A stretch of 37,158 bases of DNA, taken from positions 1 to 37,158 of the forward strand of contig NZ_JAMDGY010000054.1 of the NCBI RefSeq assembly GCF_028656955.1, written 5' to 3'. The notes under the pieces are model-generated. The model was not told where the DNA came from. It saw nothing but the letters and a program-made list of their open reading frames with translations, and did no database searches. Positions within the stretch are counted from its first letter, which is position 1, and the number at the start of each line of letters is the position of its first letter. A program made the position numbers and the translations under genes. This document shows, in pieces, positions 1-6,736 of the stretch. Origin of the DNA: Pseudomonas fontis (GTDB lineage Bacteria > Pseudomonadota > Gammaproteobacteria > Pseudomonadales > Pseudomonadaceae).

Positions 1-216
1 CTCACGATCATCCGTCACTCGGTCTCGGCCTTGTCAATGCGAGCTACCGTCAAGGACGGGCTCTTGATACCGTTCGGACTTGGCGAGTGGGGTTGAAGAG
101 GAGGAGCTCAATCTACAGATCAGGCTCAAGGCCTAAGCCGCTGCCCGGCTTCATTCCTCTTCCTCGATGATCAGTCGAGAACTATCGCCTCCAAAGAGGC
201 GTTAGTCGAGATACAA
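1..216. other. Left-edge stretch with no supported gene
   Basis: I see no start codon with a ribosome binding site and no recognisable protein family here. One plus-strand frame stays open from the edge to about base 167 and another ends at 134-136 after an acidic run, so the tail of a gene outside the window is possible but unsupported. A hairpin lies at 186-201 (CGCCTC, loop CAAA, GAGGCG), extended by ACTA/TAGT across a T:T mismatch. It has no T-run and could be the 3' structure of whatever lies to the left. Confidence 0.4.
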
Positions 217-307
217 GCCGCTGCCGTGAGGCTGCGCTGGAGTCCGCCAGGGCTCCCAAAGGCGGCGCCGGCGTTGCAGGCGAGCGCAGCCTGACGGCAG
301 CGGCTAC
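217..307. repeat. REPIN-like inverted-repeat element, copy 1
   Basis: The left end (GCCGCTGCCGTGAGGCTGCG, from 217) is the near-perfect reverse complement of the right end (CGCAGCCTGACGGCAGCGGC, up to 305). An inner segment of about 45 bases separates them. The same element occurs in opposite orientation at 15337-15430, with the inner part also conserved. Short mirrored ends, small size and intergenic position fit the non-autonomous REP doublets (REPINs) known from Pseudomonas. No coding capacity. Confidence 0.8.
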
Positions 308-317
308 GATGCGGTCC

Positions 318-341
318 GTGGGAGCTGGCCTTGCCAGCGAT
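318..341 (+). repeat. Single REP sequence
   Basis: This is a GTGGGAGC...GCGAT type Pseudomonas REP with stem GCTGGC, loop CTT, GCCAGC. The copies near 1989, 23396 and 23483 have GCCGGC/GCCGGC in the stem. The change here is therefore compensated on both arms, which supports selection on the hairpin. It lies 10 bases after the REPIN-like element and about 90 bases before the lipoprotein gene. Confidence 0.8.
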
Positions 342-400
342 CGACCGCGCAGCGGGCGCAAAATCTGCACATCGCAACCCGCTGATTGCCACGGCCCGTG

Positions 401-407
401 CTACATT
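401..407 (+). promoter_or_regulatory. Possible -10 element of the lipoprotein gene
   Basis: CTACATT resembles the -10 region preferred by RpoS/sigma-70 holoenzymes. It is placed so that transcription would start about 20 bases before the ATG at 435. There is no good -35 hexamer at 17 bases, which would fit an RpoS-type promoter but also chance. A suggestion from sequence only. Confidence 0.25.
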
Positions 408-434
408 CGCGGTTTTTCTCACAGGGGGTGGAAC

Positions 435-785
435 ATGCGGGTAGTGTTGGCAGTGGTAGCGGCAGCGATGCTGACCGGGTGCGTGTCCTCGGCAATGGAG
501 TCTGCGCGGGCCAAGGAGCCAGCCAAAGCCTTCATGTCGAGCAAGGAAGCGTCGCAAGTGGCGCGTTGCATCCAGTTCGGCTGGCAGGATGAAGCCGCTT
601 TCGGCGTCGATGCCAGCGGCTACGTTGAACCCGCCAAAAAAGGCGGCTTCACCGTCTACACCCGTGGCGCCGAGGCCTTTGCCGACGTGCGCACGGAAGG
701 CCAGAAAACCGTGGTCAAGTACTACGCTGAGCGCCACGATGAAGTGGCCCTGCGCCGTCAGGCGGCCCTCGCCACCTGCATGTAG
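435..785 (+). CDS. Small predicted outer-membrane lipoprotein (116 aa)
   Basis: The protein starts with a short lipoprotein signal peptide: Arg at position 2, a hydrophobic stretch at residues 3-12, then the lipobox LTGC with the acylated cysteine at residue 16. Position +2 is Val, not Asp, so outer-membrane sorting is expected. The mature part of about 100 residues is soluble and has two cysteines (in VARCIQF and near the C-terminus, ATCM) that could form a disulfide in the periplasm. I do not recognise a characterised family; it looks like a conserved Pseudomonas hypothetical protein. The ATG at 435 is preferred over the upstream in-frame ATG at 309 because it follows a G-rich ribosome binding site and puts the signal peptide at the N-terminus; the longer form would bury it. 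It is convergent with the downstream regulator gene. Confidence 0.75.
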   Translation: MRVVLAVVAAAMLTGCVSSAMESARAKEPAKAFMSSKEASQVARCIQFGWQDEAAFGVDASGYVEPAKKGGFTVYTRGAEAFADVRTEGQKTVVKYYAERHDEVALRRQAALATCM

Positions 786-792
786 GCACCCC

Positions 793-813
793 GGCCGCGA
801 TCAGTTCGCGGCC
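793..813. terminator. Shared hairpin between convergent genes
   Basis: A perfect 8-base stem (GGCCGCGA / TCGCGGCC, loop TCAGT) lies just after the lipoprotein stop and includes the stop codon of the opposite-strand regulator gene (801-803). No T-run follows on either side, so it is not a classical intrinsic terminator. Its place between two convergent genes 15 bases apart suggests a bidirectional 3'-end structure. Confidence 0.45.
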
Positions 814-1880
814 AGTTGCGCCTCAAGCCCGGCAATCCGGGTTTCGAGGCGTTCGTGCTCCTGGCGCTCGGCCGCGATGTCCTCGAACACGCTGATCAGG
901 TGTTCCGGCTGGCCGTCCTGGCGCCGTTGCAGGGCCGTGCGGGCACGGATCCAGATGTAGTGACCAGCCTTGTGGCGCACGCGCTTTTCCACTTCGTAGC
1001 GGTCGATATCTCCCGTCAGCAGGCGCACCAGCAATTGCAGGTTGGCGGCCAGGTCATCGGGGTGGGTGATCTGCTGGAAGGTCATGCCGTACAGCTCTTC
1101 GGCGCTGTAGCCAAGCAGCTCGCAGCAACTGCTGTTGACCCGCTGCCAGGTGCCGTTGGGGTCGATATAGGCCAGGGCCCCCCAGGCCAGTTCGAAGATC
1201 GTGCGAAAACGCTCTTCACTGTTGCGCAACTCTTCTTCAGCCACCTTGCGTTCGGTGTTGTCCATGCTGATGCCGACCATCTTCACCGGCCGCCCGGCGC
1301 TGTCGCGTACCACCGTGGCGCGTGAGGCGATCCAGCGCAGGTCGCCATCGGGGCGGCGGATGCGGAAGTCGCATTCACAACCATCACCCTCGGCAACGGT
1401 CTTGCTGTAGAGATTCTGCAGGGCTTCGACGTCTTCGGCGGGCAGGTGCACCCAGAAGTCTTCGTTGCGATTGACCTGCCAGCCATACACCTCGACGACG
1501 TTCGGTGAATAGGTGAGTTCGTCGCTGATCAGGTTCCATTCCCAAGTGACGATGCGCGCGCCTTCCTGGGCCAGTTTCATGCGGGTTTCGCTTTCCATGA
1601 TCTCGGCGGTGTAGCGCCGGCGCACGTCGGTCATCGGCAGTTCGACGACCTGGGTGTGCTGCACGTCGTGCAGGGCTTCTTCGCCGTAACGCAGCCAGAT
1701 CCAGTTGACCTTGAGAAAGGTCGCCAGGGTGCGCAGGTTGGCGTAGTCGATCTCGCCACCACGGGTCCACTTGTGCACGGCGGTGCGCGAGATCCCCAGT
1801 GCGGTGCCCACGGCTTGCAGGGTCAGTTTGTGGTGTTCGAGCAGTTCCTTGAGGCGAAAGGCGAAACTGTTTTCGATCAT
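801..1880 (-). CDS. HTH-PAS-PAS cytosolic regulator (359 aa)
   Basis: The N-terminus (about residues 8-65) is an XRE/Cro-CI type helix-turn-helix, including GISRTAVHKWTRGG. Two PAS domains of the PAS_3 type follow (about 100-215 and 220-340), then a short C-terminal coiled coil rich in Glu, Arg and Leu. There is no kinase, GGDEF or EAL domain and no membrane segment. The likely role is a one-component DNA-binding regulator that senses a small molecule, redox state or ligand through its PAS domains. That is inferred from architecture; no ligand can be read from the sequence. The ATG at 1880 is chosen because it sits directly before the HTH. The alternative at 1934 would run through the candidate promoter and dyad and has no ribosome binding site. 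No partner gene is obvious. Confidence 0.75.
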   Translation of the reverse strand: MIENSFAFRLKELLEHHKLTLQAVGTALGISRTAVHKWTRGGEIDYANLRTLATFLKVNWIWLRYGEEALHDVQHTQVVELPMTDVRRRYTAEIMESETRMKLAQEGARIVTWEWNLISDELTYSPNVVEVYGWQVNRNEDFWVHLPAEDVEALQNLYSKTVAEGDGCECDFRIRRPDGDLRWIASRATVVRDSAGRPVKMVGISMDNTERKVAEEELRNSEERFRTIFELAWGALAYIDPNGTWQRVNSSCCELLGYSAEELYGMTFQQITHPDDLAANLQLLVRLLTGDIDRYEVEKRVRHKAGHYIWIRARTALQRRQDGQPEHLISVFEDIAAERQEHERLETRIAGLEAQLAAN

Positions 1881-1915
1881 GCGGGCGGTGTCCCGGGGGG
1901 CTGCTGGGGCTTGCC

Positions 1916-1946
1916 AGTATACATAAGCTGTCAACTTTTGGTTGAC
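1916..1946 (-). promoter_or_regulatory. Candidate autoregulatory operator and -10 of the HTH-PAS gene
   Basis: A perfect 6-5-6 dyad, GTCAAC-TTTTG-GTTGAC, occupies 1930-1946. Nine bases downstream on the minus strand is TATACT (1921 to 1916), a good -10 hexamer about 30-35 bases before the start codon. The dyad would cover the -20 to -35 area, where a repressor would block polymerase. XRE-type regulators often bind such sites in front of their own gene. The sites are seen; the autoregulation is inferred. Confidence 0.45.
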
Positions 1947-1970
1947 GGCAGGCTTGTGCGCTCAATTGCA

Positions 1971-2012
1971 GGCTCCCACAAGGCTCTTGTGGGAGCCGGC
2001 CTTGCCGGCGAT
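1971..2012. repeat. REP element with an extra 12-base inverted repeat
   Basis: A Pseudomonas REP (GTGGGAGC...GCGAT, 1989-2012) is preceded by a mirrored copy of its first half. This gives a perfect 12-base stem, GGCTCCCACAAG / CTTGTGGGAGCC with loop GCT (1971-1997), that competes with the REP's own stem. It lies directly downstream of the autotransporter-barrel gene on the minus strand and may act as its 3'-end structure. Confidence 0.75.
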
Positions 2013-2044
2013 GGGGCTGCGGCAATTGTGTTGGTGCATCCGCA

Positions 2045-3118
2045 CTACCAACGCACCCGAACCCCCAGGTTGCCAATCAGCCCATTCAAGTCATTGTCAT
2101 CCACGTCGCTGCTGTAGTCGGCACTGACAAACAGGCTCACCGTCGGCGTCACCCGCGCAACCAAACCCAGGCCCAGCTCTACCGTGGTCGAGTTGCGCCC
2201 GCTGCTGATCTTGTCGACCTTGTCCAGGCTCACCGTGTCGGCGTTGGAAAAGTCATGCCAGACGTTGGTGCGCAAGTAGGGTTCGATCGGCATGCCGATC
2301 ACCTCGTAATGCCCGGACAACTTGGCGCCCACCCGGCCACTCCAGGTCGGCTGGCTGTTGTACGCCTGCATGGCCTCGGCTGGCGCATCCGCCCCGGGGT
2401 AATACTGCTGGTTGATCAACTGCGCCTGCGGCTCGATCACCCAGTTCTTGCCCAGGCCAATCGGGAAGCCGCCTTCGACCGAGAAGGTCAGCGCATGCCC
2501 GTCGCCATCAAGCCGTTCACCGGAAGCCGAGCGGCCAGTGGTGTCGAAACGGGTGCCCATGGCCACCGCGTCGATGTGCCAGCCCTGTTCATGTTGCAAG
2601 CTCCAGTACACACCCAGGCTGTCACCCTCCAGGCGCAGCGCGTTCTGCTTGTCGCCCAGTTGCGGCCGGGTGCCGTCAAAACCGCTTTGCAAGTTGCTGT
2701 GGCCGACGAAGAAACCGGCGCGGTGAGTATTGCCGCCCGCTGTTTCACGCACAAACACGTCAGGGCTGATCTGCAGGTTCTGGCCAGGAGCATCCAGCCG
2801 GTCCGGCGCCGGCGCGCCTTGCCGGCCAGGGTTGGGGAAGAACTGCGCCCACTGGCTGGCGACCATGTCCGGGGCGATTGCCTGCTGCACCTTGCGCTCG
2901 GCCAGGCGATCGGAAAACGCACCCAGGGTGCCCACGTTCAAACCCGCCACACTGGTCGGGTTGAGCGTCAGTACCGGCAAACTTTGTGCAAAATTGACAA
3001 ACGGGTCGTCATCCTTCAGGCCCACTGCATGGGTTTCCACCGGGGTTGCTAATAGCAGCGACGTGGAAACCGCATAGAAAACATACTCAAAGCCCGAAGG
3101 ATTCGATGGTTTTTTCAT
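2045..3118 (-). CDS. Autotransporter-type outer-membrane beta-barrel protein, no passenger (357 aa)
   Basis: The N-terminus has a basic start (MKK), a hydrophobic stretch around residues 12-27 and a likely Sec cleavage near THA-VG. After a short linker, the last 250 or so residues show alternating beta strands with typical autotransporter-barrel features (GFFVGHSNLQSGFDG, YWSLQHEQGWHIDAVAMG, FSVEGGFPIG). The protein ends in VRVRW; a terminal aromatic residue is the recognition signal for the BAM machinery. Classical autotransporters carry a passenger of several hundred residues before the barrel. Here only about 100 residues separate the signal peptide from the barrel, so it is either a stand-alone barrel or a remnant. 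The ATG at 3118 follows a clear AGGAG. The function is unknown. Confidence 0.75.
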   Translation of the reverse strand: MKKPSNPSGFEYVFYAVSTSLLLATPVETHAVGLKDDDPFVNFAQSLPVLTLNPTSVAGLNVGTLGAFSDRLAERKVQQAIAPDMVASQWAQFFPNPGRQGAPAPDRLDAPGQNLQISPDVFVRETAGGNTHRAGFFVGHSNLQSGFDGTRPQLGDKQNALRLEGDSLGVYWSLQHEQGWHIDAVAMGTRFDTTGRSASGERLDGDGHALTFSVEGGFPIGLGKNWVIEPQAQLINQQYYPGADAPAEAMQAYNSQPTWSGRVGAKLSGHYEVIGMPIEPYLRTNVWHDFSNADTVSLDKVDKISSGRNSTTVELGLGLVARVTPTVSLFVSADYSSDVDDNDLNGLIGNLGVRVRW

Positions 3119-3428
3119 GGCGGATCTCCTCTGATGTAACAGCCAAAAGTCTGGCCTGATGTCACGGGCTGTACGGCGTAACCAGAGGGCGACCCAAGTC
3201 AGCAAACCAATCCCGTACCCGCGCCAGAAGGTGCGAGCTAGAGGCTCGGGTTGATGTATGAACGTGCTGTCTATTGTCTAGCTAAGGAGAGGACACGACG
3301 GGCGTCAAGATTGTGTGAATATTTCTTCATGTATTTGTTTGAGTTGGCAACTTACTGATATCAAACGTATTAAGTGGTCTGATAGCTGGCTTGTGCATGA
3401 CCACGGCCCGCGCTATGCCGAATCATTG
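3119..3428. other. Intergenic region with candidate promoter for the barrel gene
   Basis: No gene is seen in these 310 bases. On the minus strand TTGACG (3308 to 3303) is a good -35. At 17 bases it is followed by TTAGCT (3285 to 3280), a weak -10; a slightly longer spacing gives TAGACA. This would leave a leader of about 150 bases before the barrel gene. I see no convincing terminator for the EEP gene that ends at 3429. Confidence 0.35.
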
Positions 3429-4223
3429 CTAAAGGCGAACTTCCACGGCCAACGGCAGGTGATCGGACAAATGCGTCCAGGGTTTGCTGCCGAGAATCTT
3501 TGGCGCGTGGCCATAGGCATTGCGCAGGTACACCCGGTCCAGGCGCAGCAGCGGCAGGCGCGCAGGATAGGTGCGGGCCAACCCGCCATGGTGCTGTTCG
3601 AACACCTCGTGCAGGTTGGTCTGGCGGTTCAGCACGCGGTTGCCGTGTTGCTTCCAGTCGTTGAAATCCCCGGCAATGATCACCGGCGCACCCACCGGCA
3701 ATGAGTCGAGCAGCCGTTGCAGCAGCGCGAGTTGTTTCTGCCGGTGGCTTTCCAGCAGCGAGAGGTGCACGCAGATGGCGTGCACTTCATCCTGCCCCGG
3801 TACATCCAGCACGCAATGCAGCAGGCCTCGGCGCTCGGGGCCGGTGATCGAGACGTCGAGGTTGCGGTGCTGCACGATGGGGTATTTCGACAGCAAGGCA
3901 TTGCCGTGATGGCCGTCGGGGTAGACCGCGTTGCGCCCGTAGGCGAAGTCGCTCCACATGCTGTCGGCGAGAAATTCGTATTGCGAGGTCTGCGGCCAGT
4001 CGACGTAGCGCGCCGCATGCCGGTCATGGCTGCCGAGCACTTCCTGCAGGAACACCAGGTCGGCACCGGTGCTGCGCACGGCTTCGCGCAGCTCCGGCAG
4101 GATGAAGCGCCGGTTGAGGGCGGTGAAGCCCTTGTGGGTGTTGACCGTGAGCACGCGGATGCGCTTCACGGCCGGGGCCTGATCGGTGGAGCCGAACCCT
4201 GGCGAACCGGGCAATCCTTTCAC
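3429..4223 (-). CDS. Endonuclease/exonuclease/phosphatase (EEP) family protein (264 aa)
   Basis: The characteristic EEP metal-dependent phosphoesterase motifs appear in order: VNTHKG (Asn28), LQEV (Glu61), GNALLSKYPI, HLSLL, AGDFNDW, LDRVYLR and SDHLPL (Asp254/His255). Catalytic Asp, Asn, Glu and His are all in place, so the protein should be an active Mg-dependent phosphodiesterase or phosphatase. Substrates in this superfamily range from DNA to phospholipids and sugar phosphates and cannot be read from the sequence. There is no signal peptide. The start is GTG; its first base is the last base of the glgX stop codon (TAGTG), and an AGGAGG lies inside the glgX end, so it is translationally coupled to glgX. 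That placement ties it to the glucan/trehalose operon. A later GTG near residue 19 is a less likely start. Confidence 0.8.
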   Translation of the reverse strand: MKGLPGSPGFGSTDQAPAVKRIRVLTVNTHKGFTALNRRFILPELREAVRSTGADLVFLQEVLGSHDRHAARYVDWPQTSQYEFLADSMWSDFAYGRNAVYPDGHHGNALLSKYPIVQHRNLDVSITGPERRGLLHCVLDVPGQDEVHAICVHLSLLESHRQKQLALLQRLLDSLPVGAPVIIAGDFNDWKQHGNRVLNRQTNLHEVFEQHHGGLARTYPARLPLLRLDRVYLRNAYGHAPKILGSKPWTHLSDHLPLAVEVRL

Positions 4224-6382
4224 TAGGCCTCCTCATCGCGTTGCAGTTCGAACAGCAGGAACGAACGACCGGTTACCGGGCACTCGCTGCCGAAATCGTA
4301 GCGCTGCGCCTTGCGCAGGGTGGGCCGGTCGGTATCGATCAGGCAATGCCAATACTCGCCGGCCGGCACTTCGGGCAAGGTAAAGGGCACGTTGTCATGG
4401 TGTGCGTTGACGATGATCAGCAGCGTCGCATCGGCTCCAGGGCGCAATATCCCGGTGACCTGCGCACGGCCATCGAGCAGCATGCCCAGGCAACGGCCCT
4501 GGCTGTCCTGCCACTGTTCAACGGACATTTCGCTGGCATCCGGGGCCAGCCAGGTCACGTCCTTGACGCCGATTGCCTCATTGTAGTCGCCGACCAGGAA
4601 CCTGCCCCGGCGCAACACCGGGTACGCCAGGCGCAGCTTGGTCAGGCGCTTGACGAACTTGAGCAGCGCCGCGCCTTCATCATCCAGGTCCCAGTTGACC
4701 CAGCCGGTTTCACTGTCCTGGCAGTAGGCATTGTTGTTGCCGTGCTGGGTGCGGCTGAACTCGTCGCCGGCAACGATCATCGGCGTGCCCTGGGCCAGCA
4801 ACAGGGTGGCGAAGAAATTGCGCATCTGGCGCAGGCGCAAGGCCTTGATCTCGGGGTCGTCGGTGGGGCCTTCGACGCCATGGTTCCAGGACAGGTTGTT
4901 GGTGGTGCCGTCCTGGTTGTTTTCGTCGTTGGCCTCGTTGTGCTTGTCGTTGTACGAGACCAGGTCGCGCAGGGTGAAGCCGTCGTGGGCGGTGACGAAG
5001 TTGACCGATGCATACGGGCGCCGGCCGCGGTGGTTGAACAGGTCGCCCGAGGCGGTCATGCGCTTGGCAAAGTCGGCCAGTTGGCCCTCGTCGCCTTTCC
5101 AGAAGGCGCGCACGGTGTCGCGGAAGCGGTCGTTCCACTCCGCCCAGCCGGGGGCGAAGTTGCCCACCTGATAGCCCCCGGGGCCGCAGTCCCAGGGCTC
5201 GGCGATCAGCTTTACCTCGCTGAGCAGCGGGTCCTGGCGGCAGGCGACGAGGAAGCTGTGACGCTCGTTGAAACCATCGTGGTAGCGCCCAAGGATGGTC
5301 GCCAGGTCGAAACGGAAACCATCCACGTGCATTTCCCCGGCCCAGTAGCGCAGTGAGTCGGTGACCAGTTGCAGCACGCAGGGGTGGCTCAGGTCCAGGG
5401 TGTTGCCGGTGCCCGAATCATTGATGTAGAAACGTTTGTCGTCCGGCATCAGCCGGTAGTACGAGGCGTTGTCGATGCCGCGCATCGACAGGGTGGGGCC
5501 CTGCTCGTTGCCTTCGGCGGTGTGGTTGTAGACCACGTCGAGGATCACCTCCAGGCCCGCGTGGTGCAGGTGCGCGACCATTTCCTTGAACTCGGCGATC
5601 TTGCCGTTGGCCAGGTAGCGCGGGTGTGGGGCGAAGAAGGCGATGCTGTTGTAGCCCCAGTAGTTGTTCAGGTTCTTTTCCAGCAGGTGCTGGTCGTTGA
5701 CGAAGGCATGGATCGGCAACAGCTCGATGGACGACACGCCAAGCTGCTTGATGTGCCCCAGCAGGTCGTCGTTCATCAGCCCGGCAAAGGTGCCGCGCGC
5801 CGCCTGCGGCACGGACGGATGACGCATGCTGATGCCGCGCACGTGCGCCTCATAGAGGATGGTGCGCTCCCACGGCACGCCCACGCGCTGGTCGCGGCCC
5901 CAGGTATAGGCCGGGTCGATGACCTTGCACTTGGGCACGAACGGCGCGCTGTCGCGCTCGTCGAAACTGAGGTCGGCATCCGGGTGGCCGATGGTGTAGC
6001 CGAACAACGCTTCAGACCAGCGCAGCTCGCCGACCAACTGCTTGGCATAGGGGTCGATCAGTAACTTGTTGGGGTTGAAGCGGTGGCCGTTTTCCGGCTC
6101 GTACGGCCCGTGTACTCGGTAGCCATAGACCAGCCCGGGGTGGGCGTCGGGCAGGTAGCCGTGGAAGATCTCGTCGGTGTATTCGGGCAGTTCGATGCGT
6201 TCGATCTCGTGCTCGCCGCTGGCATCGAACAGGCACAGTTCGACCTTGGTGGCATTGGCTGAAAACAGCGCGAAGTTCACCCCCAGGCCGTCCCAGGTGG
6301 CGCCCAGCGGGAAGGGCAGGCCCTCGCGGATACGCGACGGTTCGACGCTGGCAGGTTCGGGCTTTTGCTTGCTGGTGCTCAT
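4223..6382 (-). CDS. glgX: Glycogen debranching enzyme GlgX
   Basis: GlgX is an isoamylase-type GH13 enzyme that hydrolyses alpha-1,6 branches, preferring short outer chains left by phosphorylase. The 719-residue protein has an N-terminal CBM48-like domain (about 20-150) followed by the catalytic barrel. It carries ILYEAHVRGI, VILDVVYNHTAEG, the nucleophile in DGFRFDLA (about Asp359), the acid/base in LIAEPWD (about Glu395) and the third acid in VTAHDGFTL. Length and motifs fit GlgX of other proteobacteria. It is the penultimate gene of the leftward operon, separated from the DUF2934 gene by 94 bases with two competing hairpins and overlapping the EEP gene by one base. In this pathway it releases linear malto-oligosaccharides for TreY and MalQ. 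Confidence 0.95.
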   Translation of the reverse strand: MSTSKQKPEPASVEPSRIREGLPFPLGATWDGLGVNFALFSANATKVELCLFDASGEHEIERIELPEYTDEIFHGYLPDAHPGLVYGYRVHGPYEPENGHRFNPNKLLIDPYAKQLVGELRWSEALFGYTIGHPDADLSFDERDSAPFVPKCKVIDPAYTWGRDQRVGVPWERTILYEAHVRGISMRHPSVPQAARGTFAGLMNDDLLGHIKQLGVSSIELLPIHAFVNDQHLLEKNLNNYWGYNSIAFFAPHPRYLANGKIAEFKEMVAHLHHAGLEVILDVVYNHTAEGNEQGPTLSMRGIDNASYYRLMPDDKRFYINDSGTGNTLDLSHPCVLQLVTDSLRYWAGEMHVDGFRFDLATILGRYHDGFNERHSFLVACRQDPLLSEVKLIAEPWDCGPGGYQVGNFAPGWAEWNDRFRDTVRAFWKGDEGQLADFAKRMTASGDLFNHRGRRPYASVNFVTAHDGFTLRDLVSYNDKHNEANDENNQDGTTNNLSWNHGVEGPTDDPEIKALRLRQMRNFFATLLLAQGTPMIVAGDEFSRTQHGNNNAYCQDSETGWVNWDLDDEGAALLKFVKRLTKLRLAYPVLRRGRFLVGDYNEAIGVKDVTWLAPDASEMSVEQWQDSQGRCLGMLLDGRAQVTGILRPGADATLLIIVNAHHDNVPFTLPEVPAGEYWHCLIDTDRPTLRKAQRYDFGSECPVTGRSFLLFELQRDEEA

Positions 6383-6410
6383 GGCACTCCTTGTTCGGGC
6401 AATAGGGAAT

Positions 6411-6442
6411 CCGCCAGCCTTGGCGGTAGCGTGGGCTACCGC
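6411..6442 (-). promoter_or_regulatory. Two mutually exclusive hairpins in the glgX leader
   Basis: Hairpin A is CCGCCA-GCCT-TGGCGG (6411-6426). Hairpin B is GCGGTAGC-GTGG-GCTACCGC (6423-6442). Both are perfect and share bases 6423-6426, so only one can form fully. On the transcript B comes first and A lies about 20 bases before the glgX ribosome binding site. No T-run follows, so premature termination is not indicated. Control of stability or processing between the DUF2934 and glgX messages is possible; this is inferred from structure only. Confidence 0.4.
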
Positions 6443-6476
6443 AGGCCGGGTCGAAACAGCGGGTGCTCAGGCGTCG

Positions 6477-6734
6477 TCAGGTGGCGGCGGGCTTCTTCGT
6501 CGCTCGCGGCTTTTTCACCGGCTCGGCTTTTGGCACGGCGACGGCTGGCTTGGCCTTGGTGGTGGCGCTGCTGGCGGCACGTGGCTTGCGCGGGGTGGCC
6601 TTGGGGGCCAGCGCTTCGGCTTCGGCAAGCTTGCGCGCCATGTCCCAGTGACGGGACTCCTGGCCCTCGGGCTTACCTTCCGATTCCCAGATCTGATAGG
6701 CGAACTCGCGGATACGCTTTTCTTGGACACTCAT
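6477..6734 (-). CDS. DUF2934 protein with Lys/Ala/Pro histone-like tail (85 aa)
   Basis: Residues 1-42 match the DUF2934 pattern: a short helical module starting IREFAYQIWESEG, with a following RHWDMA segment. From about residue 44 to the end the chain is low-complexity and very basic, with repeated KP, KKP, KPR and AKP units. It resembles eukaryotic H1 and the KPAA-type tail of Pseudomonas AlgP. No catalytic motif is present. The gene sits two bases after the preceding reading frame's region in the operon: treY ends at 6737 and this ATG is at 6734, so the two genes are co-transcribed. A small gene at this position between treY and glgX is also present in P. aeruginosa, as far as I recall. 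Binding to DNA, RNA or another polyanion is inferred from charge only; the function is unknown. Confidence 0.8.
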   Translation of the reverse strand: MSVQEKRIREFAYQIWESEGKPEGQESRHWDMARKLAEAEALAPKATPRKPRAASSATTKAKPAVAVPKAEPVKKPRATKKPAAT

Positions 6735-6736
6735 GG

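Noticed and set aside
3..167. Open plus-strand frame at the left edge
   Set aside because: No start in view, basic and low-complexity translation, no recognisable family. It could be the tail of an outside gene but cannot be supported.
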